From assembly GCA_033398695.1 (NCBI GenBank), contig CM065804.1, forward strand, positions 39,385,501 to 39,449,500: 64,000 nucleotides of DNA, given 5' to 3'. Every line of letters starts with the position of its first letter. Position 1 is the stretch's first letter. The notes below the pieces were generated by a model that worked only from the letters and a program-made list of their open reading frames with translations, was not told the DNA's origin and ran no database searches. Origin of the DNA: Orobanche coerulescens (Eukaryota > Streptophyta > Magnoliopsida > Lamiales > Orobanchaceae). This document shows, piece after piece, positions 23,055 to 34,161 of the stretch. Position numbers and translations under genes: made by a program.

Positions 23055-23252
23055 ACCAGACGAGAAAAGTCATCTGACCTGAAGCAGACAGGAAAAATCA
23101 TCTGATTAGAACAGACAAGGAACATCACCTGATTCGGAGAGCAGACGAAAAAATGCCATCTGATCAGACTAGAATGATGAAAAGCCATCTGTCAGACCAG
23201 ACGAAGAAAAGTCATCTGATAAAAGGACGGACGAAGAAAAACTAGCTGATCA
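23055..23252 (+). repeat. Degenerate tandem repeat downstream of element F pol
   Basis: About seven units of 26-31 bases share CAGACGA-GAAAA-GTCATCTGAT. They begin just after the pol stop codon, at 23046-23048. Confidence 0.75.
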
Positions 23253-23554
23253 GAAGTCAAAGAGTCAACCAGCTAAGTTTTCTATTTCTTTAAATACTTA
23301 TTTTCATTACACGTGGCTAAAAACACACGACCATACTACTTCCACATCTACCTCCATGATGTCCAATCAATCACTCGAACCGCCATTTTTGTTTAATTAT
23401 TAAATTCAAAACATCTCTTCGAATGGTTATTTAAGACAGTCGATATAATTTCAGAAAAACCATATCGTCTTCAAGCTCTAGAAGACCTAATTTCCAAAGT
23501 AGAAAAATCTCCAGAACTCCAATACACTAAAAACTGAAACATCTTTTTGCAGAA
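23253..23554 (+). other. Spacer before the extra ORF of element F
   Basis: This AT-rich spacer has TTTAAATA near 23290 and TTATTTAAG near 23427, both weak TATA candidates. It ends in CATCTTTTTGCAG|AAATG, a good splice acceptor immediately before the ORF's ATG. Confidence 0.45.
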
Positions 23555-24169
23555 ATGGACACCACCACCTATTTCGAAGCCGTTAACCTGAAAATGGTGA
23601 AAGAACAGATCATTTTTAGCATCGCCGTAGACTTTGAAGGTCTACTGGAGACGAACAACACGGCGTAGATGGTGCATCTGATCGGAAAAATGAAGAAGAA
23701 CGGCATATATCATTTTTTGGATATCAACCCATCACACCTCTTCAAGGAAGCTGTTATATGCTTCTTCAAAGAATCCCAACTCACGGAATACGGCATCGTG
23801 ACCTCAATCTTCGGACAAGAAATAAACATAAACAAGCAGACAATAGCCAACGCATTCAAGATGGAGAATAGGGGCATTGCAGTGGAAGCCCTGGAACAAA
23901 GCTCAATCGATATATGGTATGAAATCAATATGCCTGACCAAACAACGAAAGTAAATTTTACTACCAAGAAAGGAGACCTTCGAAAGGAATACAAATACAT
24001 GCATGATATCACCAACAAGATTTTTATGGGCATGACATGCAGCTTTGACCAATTATCATCATCAAAATACATAGTCGTGGTAGCATTAATTCAGAGGCAG
24101 AGGATTAACTGGCCTGACTACATATACATGCAGTTAGTTCGAGAGGTCAACAAAGCTAGCTGGGACAAT

Positions 24170-26027
24170 TGTTAGGAATATGCCCTCGAATGCCACTCAG
24201 GGGATGAGAGAGTAGGGGCATTGTACTTGTAATTATGGAATAAATAATAAAAAGGCAATTCGATTCATTCACTGTTTATTGTATTTCAGTTGCATTCTTG
24301 ACTTGGTAAACATTGAAGTGAAGTCCATGTAAATAAACTGAACATTCCATTCTCGTTATGGGATAAGAGAACATGCACTGGAAGTGTTTAAAGTTTATTT
24401 ACGAAAAATTGTTCGCAAGTCAATAAACTTAAATGGGCATTAAGTTTTAATAAGACTTGTATAACTGATGCTAGGACGTGTGCACGTCTTGATAGCATAG
24501 TTATAAAGTATATTCGTGGGACCAGTATACTCGAACACGACTCATACTCGATTCAGTCACACGGTATTCACTTTCGAAGAGTCGATGATGAATCAAAAGG
24601 TTGTGATAGTGTATGTGGACCTTTGACTTGAGGATTCAGTAGAAGATGTGCCTGTGACGTTTAGTTTGTCATTAGAGTAGTTAGACTCATTTGCTTAATT
24701 GCTGAGTCGACCTCGAAGTGCGGACTATACGGGCAGGTAGCAGTCTTTACTGTATGCCAAGAAAGGATTTTATCTCCTGTTAGTGAGCAGGCGTATGTCC
24801 TATACGGTTAATGGCAAATAGGATCATGAGTATTTGGCCAAAGTATTCTGATATAGTCGTATTAGATACACTATTAATCAGTCGGTCTTGATTTGCATTA
24901 ACACATGTATAGAGTCTAGTCAATAGTAGGGTTTGACTTTACCGTGACCCGAAGACTTGACCGGGACATCTGATGAAGGGTCTATACGTATATAGTATTC
25001 ACGACATAATGGTTCTGGAATGATCCCTTCATTCGTTCTCAGTCGGGGTTTACAGTGCGGCCCGCTAGGCTGGCTAAGTGCTGCCCGCACTCATTGGTTC
25101 CTCCCAATGCCGGCTGAGACGGACCTACGGAGTCGCGCATCAGGAGCGTTGACGGATAAATGTGAATTTATTATCTCTCTATAAATATTAGATATTGGAT
25201 ATCTAATTATGATTTATTAGATAAATCAAAATAGCGGTCTTATGAATTAAAATTAAGTTACCGGGTGATTAATTTAATTCATAAATTATATTTCTTAGAG
25301 AAATATATTTGTATTTGATATTATTAATTAATTAGATTAATTAATTAATATAAATACATTAGGTGATTAAACGGAGTGTATGTAACGGAGTCGTTTGACG
25401 AACGTCCGGTACACGAGCCGAGTGACTCGGCTTGTTTTCTAGGAAACTTCCACCATGGGCCGCCCTCCCTCTCCCCACATCACATGGAATCATTTCATGC
25501 ATGTGTATGTGTTAGTTGTATTTTTGTTATTATGTGTTGACATTTTATCTCAATTACATGGTTTGAGATAATATAAAAACAACACATTATAACAACTAAA
25601 AAACACACACATATTTTCAGCTTGAAAATCTCTCTTCTGGCCGTGAGAGTTGTGAGGAAGGGAGAGAATTTTTTTTTTTTTCCAATTTTCATCTTAGAGG
25701 TGAAAGGAATTCAACAAAAAATAGAGAGAAAATTCCTACGGTAACTTCCTAGCCGTGTTCTTGGAGAACGAAGTTACGTCAATTTTCCGCAACTTCCGAC
25801 GCGTGTGAAGTAGAGGCTTCAATTTTCGGTGCTTGGAACGAAGGGTTTTCGTGTTCGGGACGGATCGTGATCATCGTCTACATTTTACGAAGATTTATTT
25901 CAAAGGCTTCAAGGGTATGAATCTTTATCTTTGTAGTCAATGTTTTCGTATATACGTTACTTGATCGATCCCGTTTGGGATTCGTATTTATTTCCTGCGT
26001 ATTTTGTTTTATTTTCTAATCCCAACA
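24170..26027 (+). repeat. 5' LTR of element E (1858 bp)
   Basis: It starts TGTTAGGAATATGCCC and ends AATCCCAACA. A TATAAATA at 25190-25197 is the likely core promoter. Relative to the 3' LTR the last 260 bases carry a run of small deletions, mostly of G. Confidence 0.93.
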
Positions 26028-26043
26028 AAGGTATCGAGCGAGG
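26028..26043 (+). other. Degenerate primer-binding site of element E
   Basis: AAGGTATCGAGCGAGG corresponds to TGGTATCGGAGCGAGG in element G, with one base changed and one G missing. Confidence 0.65.
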
Positions 26044-27712
26044 TCAATGTTTCAAGATATACGATTATTTGTGCATTTTGAATGCTTTTGGATGATGATT
26101 ATGATTTAGAATCATGTTTGGAATAATTGTAGATTTTAAATTATTCGTTGTAGCATCACGCTTTTGAAACGGCCAAAACAAAGAAACGGTCACGGCAGTG
26201 GTGTCGCGTAATCGCTGGGTTGCTGCCAGCCGCCGAGCATGCTCGGCCATGATCGCCATGTCTCGCCACGCCGAGAATGATCGCCATCCGCTGAAAGCAG
26301 GCTCTACTGGGTTTTTGGCCCGATTTTGAATGGCCGCGGCCGGGCCTAAAGCTGGATTATCCGACTCGTTTTAAGTTTATATTTTGTTGTAATTATTTCC
26401 CAAAATTTAAATTGGATTTTAATTTGACTAAATTAATATTTGGAATATTTTTTTTAGTTAAGGGAAATAAATTAAACGAAAATATTATTTTGGCCGGATT
26501 ACTTCGAATGAATTTAAATGACGATTATTAGTATTAATTGGATTAATACCATTAAAATTGAATAGATTAATTTTATATTGATTGGATTAATATATTAATT
26601 GATTATTTAATTTTAATGCCACCTTATATTAATTGGATTAATATAGTAGAAATTGAATAGATTAATTTATGGATTAATTAGATTAATTTATATTAAGATT
26701 AATTGTTTAATTTCGTTGCCATTACATGTTGTATGGAATCCTTATGTGATGGTGATATAGCTCGTGGACTTAGTTTTTTTTATTTGTTCGATTCGATTGG
26801 GTTGTAAAGGCCGTTTTGAGCCTATTTATATTTACTAGAAAAACTTGTATAGGATGCATTTTTTCAATGATGTAATTATTATTTTGGGTATGACGAAGAC
26901 CGAAGACAACCGAGTGATAAGACGAAGAATCGAAGACTGTTTTTTTTATTGGGTCATTCGCTTGGCCCAGTACTTAGGAATTAGGTCCATGAGCTATATG
27001 TTGGTAGTAACTAGGTTACTGTTTTCTGTTTTTCATTTTGAATGATTGACAAACCAACAAACGCGCATATAATTGAATTAATGTGGAAAGTGTAACATTA
27101 ATCGCAAAATTCTCCTGACTACAAACAGACTAAGTTTGAAAAAGGTTACGAGGTTTCCTACCCTCCATCAAACTCGTAGAAAATTGATACCCGAGCTGGT
27201 GTGCTATGCTTCCGAGTTATCGGGGTAGTACATTTGGTAGAGGTTGAAAAATTCTTGAGTGCATTAGATGCCTTCGGTTGGTGATAAATTTCGCCCCTAG
27301 AAACTTGATAGGTTGCCGGGTGAGATTCAATAGTCAAACTGATAGACGTTAATGGTCAACAACTTAGATAGTCTGGATTGCCAAGAAACCTGATAGGTTG
27401 AGGGCATGAAGACTAGGGGTAAAAGAAGATCAAATCATCCGTTAGACGGGTTGGTGTTAGACACCACTTTACAGAAATTAATTGGCAAGAAACCTGATAG
27501 GTTGCGTCATTAAAATTTGTAAAGAACTTGATCACCACTAAGAAGTCGATCTAACCATGATTTCGGATTATAACATGGGAGTGTATAATTCCGATAAAAT
27601 TAGTGGGAGCCGAGACAAGAATTATACAAGCCCTTAAGTTCTATACTCGGTCATAATTAAACAAGTCACGAATTTAATCTTGTCTAAATCTTTGCGTAAA
27701 ACGAAATCAATC
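26044..27712 (+). other. Untranslated leader of element E
   Basis: No gene is recognised here. It holds an AT-rich stretch of ATTGGATTAAT-type repeats (26400-26700) and three copies of AGAAACYTGATAGGTTG at 27299, 27384 and 27488. The reverse complement of its first part recurs at 42879-43600 in element G. Confidence 0.6.
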
Positions 27713-28540
27713 TCTAAAATGGCTAAAACCCACTTGCAATACTACTTGAAAAGAATCTCCTAATCGGCCCTAACTTTGTTGATCGTTGCGGAATTTGATG
27801 ATTGTACTCGGATGGAGTCTCTCGATACGTCTTGAGGCGGACATTCCACCGACTCCAATCCGGACTAGGGGTAATCAGAAGACATTGACGCCCATGAAAA
27901 ATGGGTCAAGGATGATGTGCTAGTCCGTGGTTTTATGATGGGCTCAATGACTAATGAGTCAGCAGAGCGCACGAGAAAATGACTTCGCTAGTGCATTCTC
28001 GCACACTTGACCGAACTTTATGGAGAGCACAAGAGATCGCTAGATATGAAATATCAAAGCAGCTTGTTCAAAGGTTGTGGATGAAAGAAGGGGAGAAAGT
28101 GGGAGACCACGTCCTCAAGATGATCTCTATGATTGAGAGGCTCGAGGTGCTCAACTTTAATATGGATTTATCCCTTCAAATTGATCTCATCCTTCAATCT
28201 CTACCGACTCTTTACGCAGCTTGTAATGAATTTCAACCGTAATGAAATTACATGCACATTAGTCGGGCTAATGAATAAACCGGTGACGGCGCAGCCTAAC
28301 ATGAAGACTAAACCGAGAGAGGTCGCTCTTGTGATTTCTTCCGGGCCTAAGAGGTCCAAGAACAAGAAGAAAAAGACCTACGAGCAAGACAAACCCAAGA
28401 AAGGGGTGCAAAGGAAAGGGCAAGGCCCGAAAGGTTCAAAAGGTAGGCGGTCCAAAACCTACGGACAAATGCCTTGAATGCGGTGAGTCACATCGCGAAG
28501 GACTTGTCCCAAGATTAATGGCGCATCGCACGGAACTTTT
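27713..28540 (+). pseudogene. Element E gag
   Basis: Gag would form the virus-like particle. An ATG at about 27714 opens MAKTHLQYYLK but meets a stop within 15 codons. The recognisable copia Gag core lies at 27979-28242 (RTLWRAQEIARYEISKQLV, then GDHVLKMISMIERLEVLNF and LQSLP). A basic Lys-rich linker and a damaged zinc knuckle near 28466-28500 follow (C-x2-C-x3-H with the last Cys lost). At least three frame breaks are present. Confidence 0.7.
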
Positions 28541-31500
28541 TGTTTTTGAAACTAATTGTTCCGCCATCGTATATTCTCGCTTCATGGATTCTCGATTCGT
28601 GTCACTTCTCACATTTGTACTATGAATCGGGATCTGGAACGGTAGAAAACTTGAAGTCGGGAAATAATGATCACCGTTGGAAGCGGACAAAGTGTCGAGG
28701 CAACCGATATCGATCAATCCTTCGGGTTTAGAATCGGGTTTTATTTTGACATTAGATGAAGTACTTGTTTTGCCCAAGGGCATAAAACATTGTATCCATT
28801 CCACTTGGACCGGAAAGGATTTTGTTTCTTCATTGGCAATGGCGGTTGTAAAATTTATTTTCGAAATAAATTGGTTGGAACAACTACATTGTTGAATGGT
28901 TTATATCATCCGAACATGCAAAATAAAACAAAGGTGAACACTATAACTAGGAAACGTGGTAGGCAAGATACTAATCAAGGTCTTAAATGGCACCTTAGAC
29001 TTGGTCATGTTGGTCAGACCAAGGTTCAGAAAATGGAAAAAGATGGACTTTTAAGTCCATTGGGTGTAGAACCCTATCCAACTTGTGAATCTTGCCTTAG
29101 AGACAAAATGACTAAGTTCCCCTTCACAGGGACTTTTGAAAGGGCATGCCGATAAACTTGGATTGGTGCATACCGATGTTTGTGGTGCTTTAGAAGTAGC
29201 CCGAGACGGATATCAATATTTCATAACGTTCACAGATGATCATACTAGGTATGGGATTGTGTACTTAATGAAACATAAATATGAAGCCTTTGCTAAATTC
29301 AAAGAATTTAAGGCCCTAGTTGAAAAACAAACTGGATGTCATATCAAAGCACTTCGGTCGGACCGAGGTGGCAAATATATGAGCACTGAGTTTGATGAGT
29401 TCCTTAAGGAACATGAAATAGTTTCACAATTCACGCCTCCAGGAACCCCACAGTTAAATGGTGTTTCAGAAAGGAGAAATCGGACTTTGTTGGACATGGT
29501 TCGCTCCATGTTAAATTACACTGATTTACCTATTTACCTGTGGGGGTATGCCTTACTAACCGATGCCTATATCCTAAATAGATGTCCTTCCAAATCTGTT
29601 CCTATCACTCCGCATGAGATGTGGAAGGGTAAGAAACCAAGCCTTAATCACATAAGGATTTGGGGATGTCCAGCCTATGTCAAAAAGGCTAAGGTGGACA
29701 ACCGAAGCGAGGTCCATAAAAGGACGTTTCATAGGATACCCAGAGGACTCGATGGGTTATCTATTCTACATGCCGAAGACCATAGGGTCGTTGTGGCATT
29801 ACAAGCGCACTTCATAGAGTATGAATTAATTCAGGAATGTCGATCTGGTAGAAATATCACTATCTAAGAGAATAATCAAACTCATAAGGAGACATCTGAA
29901 CATGGATCAATAACCGAACCTATTGTAACACAACCTCCACTTCAAGGTCCGATAGGGTATCTCACTTACCCGAGAGGTATGGCTATACACATGTCGAGGA
30001 ACCGGGTCTCCATGACACACCCGATAGCAAAGGAAAACGACTCGTCACCTATGACCAAGCGATAGTGGATGTAGACTCTGATAAATGGCAAGAAGCAATG
30101 GAAGCTGAGATAGACTCGATGCATACCAATCAGGTCTGGACTCTAGTAGATCTTCCAACTGGCATGAGGACTATTGGAAATAAATGGATCTATAAGAGAA
30201 AGACTGATGGGGATGGCAAGGTTGATGCCTATAAGGCCAGGCTTGTGGCAAAGGGTTATACCCAAAGGTAAGGAATCGATTATCATGATACCTTATCGCC
30301 CGTAGCTATGATAAAGTCGATTCGCATGATGCTTGCCATTGCTGCCTATTATGATTATGAAATATGGCAAATGGATGTCAAAACGGCTTTTCTAAATGGA
30401 TACCTCGAGGAGGAAATCTATATGGCATGTACCCAAAGGTTTTGTGTCCAAAGCTAATATTCATAAAGTGTGTAAGCTGCAACGAGCCATTTATGGTCTG
30501 AAGCAAGCTTCTCGGAGTTGGAACCTTAGATTTGACGAAGCAGTTAAGGACTTTGACTTCGAACGAAATGAGGAGGAACCGTGTGTTTACAAAAAGATCA
30601 GTGGGAGCAACATTGCGTTCTTAGTACTATATGTAGATGATATTCTACTTATAGGAAATAACATAGCAATGCTCAGCACTGTGAAAGCTTGGCTTTCTAA
30701 AACGTTCTCCATGAAAGACTTGGGAGAATCTTCCTATATTCTAGGGATCCGTATTTACAGAGATAGACCGCGAAGAATGATAGGACTTTCCCAAGCCCTT
30801 TATATCGATAAAATCCTGAGAAGATTCAAGATGGATGAATCTAAAAGAGGGTTCCTTCCCATGCGACATGGAATTCATCTCACCACGAAAATGTGTCCTC
30901 AAAGTGAGGAAGACAAGAGAGAGATGAGTAAGGTACCCTATGCCTCGGCAGTGGGTAGCCTCATGTACGCTATGTTGTGTACGAGACCAGACTTAGCCTA
31001 CGCTGTGAGTATGGTAAGTCGATTTCAAGAAAACCCGGGAAGGGAACATTGGACTGCCGTAAAGAACATTCTTAAGTACTTAAGAAGAACTAGAGATTTA
31101 GTTCTTACTTATGGTGGTGGAGAACTGAAGGTGATTGGATTTACCGATTTTGATTTTCAAGGAGACAATGACGACTCTAAGTCGACATCTGGGTATTTAT
31201 TTACTCTAAATGGAGGAGCAGTATCTTGGAGAAGCTCCAAGCAAACCGCTACTGCAGATTCCACCTGCCAAGCAGAGTATCAAGCTGCCTCAGGCTAGCA
31301 AAGAAGCATTTGGATGCGTGTTTATACAAGAACTTCAAGTGGTGCCTAACGCGGAGTTGCCTATATCACTATTCTGTGATAATGATGGAGCTGTCGCCCA
31401 AGCCAAGGAGCCGAGGGCTCACCACAATACCAAGCATATAGAGAGAAAGTACCACATCGTTCGAGAGATGGTGGAAAAAGGATATGTTTCATTGGAAAGA

Positions 31501-31611
31501 GTAGACTCAAAAGACAATGTCTCTGACCCGCTGACTAAGCCATTATCTCAGGCCGTCTTGGAAAGACATCTGAAGAACATGGGTATTGGATATCATGATT
31601 TGTGGCATTGA
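28541..31611 (+). pseudogene. Element E pol (protease, integrase, RT, RNase H), Angela-type
   Basis: A protease remnant (ASWILDS) is near 28570. The pre-integrase zinc region WHLRLGH...CESCLRDK is at about 28985-29110. Integrase is at 29145-29720 and keeps its catalytic triad context: HTDVCG, RSDRGGKY, and Glu in GVSERRNRT. RT starts near 30065 (KWQEAMEAEIDSM). There is a TAA at about 30269 and a one-base frame change near 30421, then LYVDDILLIG with intact YVDD at 30630-30641. RNase H runs from about 31135 (FTDFDFQGD) with a frame change near 31290, then LFCDNDGA, HIERKYHIVREM and a normal end GYHDLWH. The domain order integrase before RT is copia. Catalytic residues survive, but frame breaks make it inactive as read. 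Confidence 0.88.
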
Positions 31612-31626
31612 GTGCAAGTGGGAGAT
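31612..31626 (+). other. Polypurine tract of element E
   Basis: GTGCAAGTGGGAGAT lies immediately before the TGTTAGG of the 3' LTR. Confidence 0.75.
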
Positions 31627-33490
31627 TGTTAGGAATATGCCCTCGAATGCCACTCAGGGGATGAGAGAGTAGGGGCATTGTACTTGTAATTATGGAATAA
31701 ATAATAAAAAGGCAATTCGATTCATTCACTGTTTATTGTATTTCAGTTGCATTCTTGACTTGGTAAACATTGAAGTGAAGTCCATGTAAATAAACTGAAC
31801 ATTCCATTCTCGTTATGGGATAAGAGAAAATGCACTGGAAGTCTTTAAAGTTTATTTACGAAAAATCGTTCGCAAGTCAATAAACTTAAATGGGCATTAA
31901 GTTTTAATAAGACTTGTATAACTGATGATAGGACGTGTGCACGTCTTGATAGCATAGTTATAAAGTATATTGGTGGGACCAGTATACTCGAACACGACTC
32001 ATACTCGATTCAGTCACACGGTATTCACTTTCGAAGAGTCGATGACGAATCAAAAGGTTGTGATAGTGTATGTGGACCTTTGACTTGAGGATTCAGTAGA
32101 AGATGTGCCTGTGACGTTTAGTTTGTCATTAGAGTAGTTAGACTCATTTGCTTAATTGCTGAGTCGACCTCGAAGTGCGGACTATACGGGCAGGTAGCAG
32201 TCTTTATTGTATGCCAAGAAAGGATTTTATCTCCTGTTAGTGAGCAGGCGTATGTCCTATACGGTTAATGGCGAATAAGATCATGAGTCTTTGGCCAAAG
32301 CATTCTGATATAGTCCTATTAGATACACTATTAATCAGTCGGTCTTGATTTGCATTAACACATGTATAGAGTCTAGTCAATAGTAGGGTTTGACTTTACC
32401 GTGACCCGAAGACTTGACCGGGACATCTGATAAAGGGTTTATACGTATATAGTATTCACGACATAATGGTTCTGGAATGATCCCTTCATTCGTTCTCAGT
32501 CGGGGTTTACAGTGCGGCCCGCTAGGCTGGCTAAGTGCTGCCCGCACTCATTGGTTCCTCCCAATGCCGGCTGAGACGGACCTACGGAGTCGCGCATCAG
32601 GAGCGTTGACGGATAAATGTGAATTTATTATCTCTCTATAAATATTAGATATTGGATATCTAATTATGATTTATTAGATAAATCAAAATAGCGGTCTTAT
32701 GAATTAAAATTAAGTTACAAGGTGATTAATTTAATTCATAAATTATATTTCTTAGAGAAATATATTTGTATTTGATATTATTAATTAATTAGATTAATTA
32801 ATTAATATAAATACATTAGGTGATTAAACGGAGTGTATTTAACGGAGTCGTTTGACGAACGTCCGGTACACGAGCCGAGTGACTCGGCTCGTTTTCTAGG
32901 AAACTTCCACCATGGGCCGCCCTCCCTCTCCCCACATCACATGGAATCATTTCATGCATGTGTATGTGTTAGTTGTTTTTTTGTTATTATGTGTTGACAT
33001 TTTATCTCAATTATATGGTTTGAGATAATATAAAAACAACACATTATAACAACTAAAAAACACACACATATTTTCAGCTTGAAAATCTCTCTTCTGGCCG
33101 TGAGAGTTGTGAGGAAGGGAGAGAATTTTTTTTTTTCCAATTTTCATCTTAGAGGTGAAAGGAATTCAACAAAAAATAGAGAGAAAATTCCTACGGTAAC
33201 TTCCTAGCCGTGTTCTTGGAGAACGAAGTTACGTCGAATTTTCCGGGCAACTTCCGACGCGTGTGAAGTAGAGGCTTCGAATTTTCGGTGCTTGGAACGA
33301 AGGGTTTTCGTGTTCGGGACGGGATCGTGATCATCGTCTACATTTTACGAAGATTTATTTCAAAGGCTTCAAGGGTATGAATCTTTATCTTTGTAGTCAA
33401 TGTTTTCGTATATACGTTACTTGATCGATCCTGTTTGGGATTCGTATTTATTTCCGCTGCGTATTTCGTTTTATTTTCGGAATCCCAACA
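31627..33490 (+). repeat. 3' LTR of element E (1864 bp)
   Basis: It starts TGTTAGGAATATGCCC and ends GGAATCCCAACA, followed by the ACAAT duplication and then the resumed frame of the element F extra ORF. Confidence 0.93.
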
Positions 33491-34161
33491 ACAATGATAA
33501 GAAGAAATTTAGGCACAAGTTAGCTTTTGGAACCCAGATCAGTTGGATTCTGGAGTTCCTGGGAAAGGCAAAGGGGAAAGCTGAAAATTTTCATCTCAGC
33601 AAGAGACTTGGTCACTTGGACGAAGCTGCAAAGGAGAAGCTTGCAAAGAAACAACCCAGAGCAGCTGATTTGCTTAAGGAAATGAAGTCTGGAACATCTT
33701 CTTACAAGGGAGTCACAAACTCATCAGAAGGAGAACCATCAATTGCAGCTGAGAAAAATGCACCTGTTAAAACCTCACCTGATATCCCACCTGCAGCTGA
33801 TATCCCTCTGATCCATACCACAGCTGCAGATGAGGTTATATCTCTTGTACCTGCAGTTGAAGTTATCCCATCTGCAGATGATGACATCATTCAAACTGCA
33901 CCTGAAGTTAGACCTGCAGAAGATTCAGATAGTGACAACAATCCTCTCTCTAAATACTTCAAAAAGAGGAAATCACCTGAAAAAGTTGTCCACATTATAT
34001 CCTCACCTGATCAGTCCCCCAAAAGATATAAAGGACTGGTGGATTATCCCTAAGACTCTGAAAAAGAGATGCAGATAATCATCTCATCTGCACCTGCATT
34101 TCCCGAAGAGCAACGAGCTCACATCACTGAGCTGATACCAGAGGCAATCCCACTCCAAATT

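Larger units (their letters stand above)
24170..33490 (+). mobile_element. Element E: complete Angela-type Ty1/copia element
   Basis: LTRs are at 24170-26027 and 31627-33490, with perfect 5-bp duplication ACAAT (24165-24169, 33491-33495). Order is LTR, PBS, long leader, gag, protease, integrase, RT, RNase H, PPT, LTR. The TGTTAGGAATATGCCCT start and the long LTR match the plant Angela/Tork group. The LTRs look nearly identical while the coding region carries several stops and frame changes. Confidence 0.93.
14503..34161 (+). mobile_element. Element F: decayed Sirevirus-like Ty1/copia element, multiply interrupted
   Basis: Order is 5' LTR, PBS, gag with zinc knuckle and coiled coil, protease, integrase, RT, RNase H, tandem repeats, and an extra ORF downstream of pol. 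The long gag with a coiled-coil tail and the downstream ORF match the Sirevirus (SIRE/Maximus) plan. Nested inside are an RTE fragment (15680-16685), a hAT MITE (17633-18261) and copia element E (24170-33490). Element D cuts it at 34162. No 3' LTR is found. At most 89 bases (42790-42878) could be more of F beyond D. Confidence 0.8.
23555..34161 (+). pseudogene. Extra ORF downstream of pol in element F, split by element E
   Basis: Two parts, 23555-24169 and 33496-34161, are in the same frame once element E and one copy of its target duplication are ignored. The start ATG at 23555 follows a splice-acceptor-like TTTTTGCAG. The protein opens MDTTTYFEAVNLKMV, has a mixed alpha/beta-looking N-terminal half (motifs SQLTEYGIVTSIFG, INKQTIANAF), then KFRHKLAFGTQISWILEFLG. 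A long acidic, Ala/Pro/Thr-rich tail with repeated PADIP/AADI/SADD motifs follows, then a Lys-rich patch. There is an in-frame TAG near 23667 and TAA at about 34051. I see no signal peptide or membrane span, so an envelope role is not supported. It resembles downstream ORFs of plant Sirevirus-like copies; function unknown. Confidence 0.6.
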
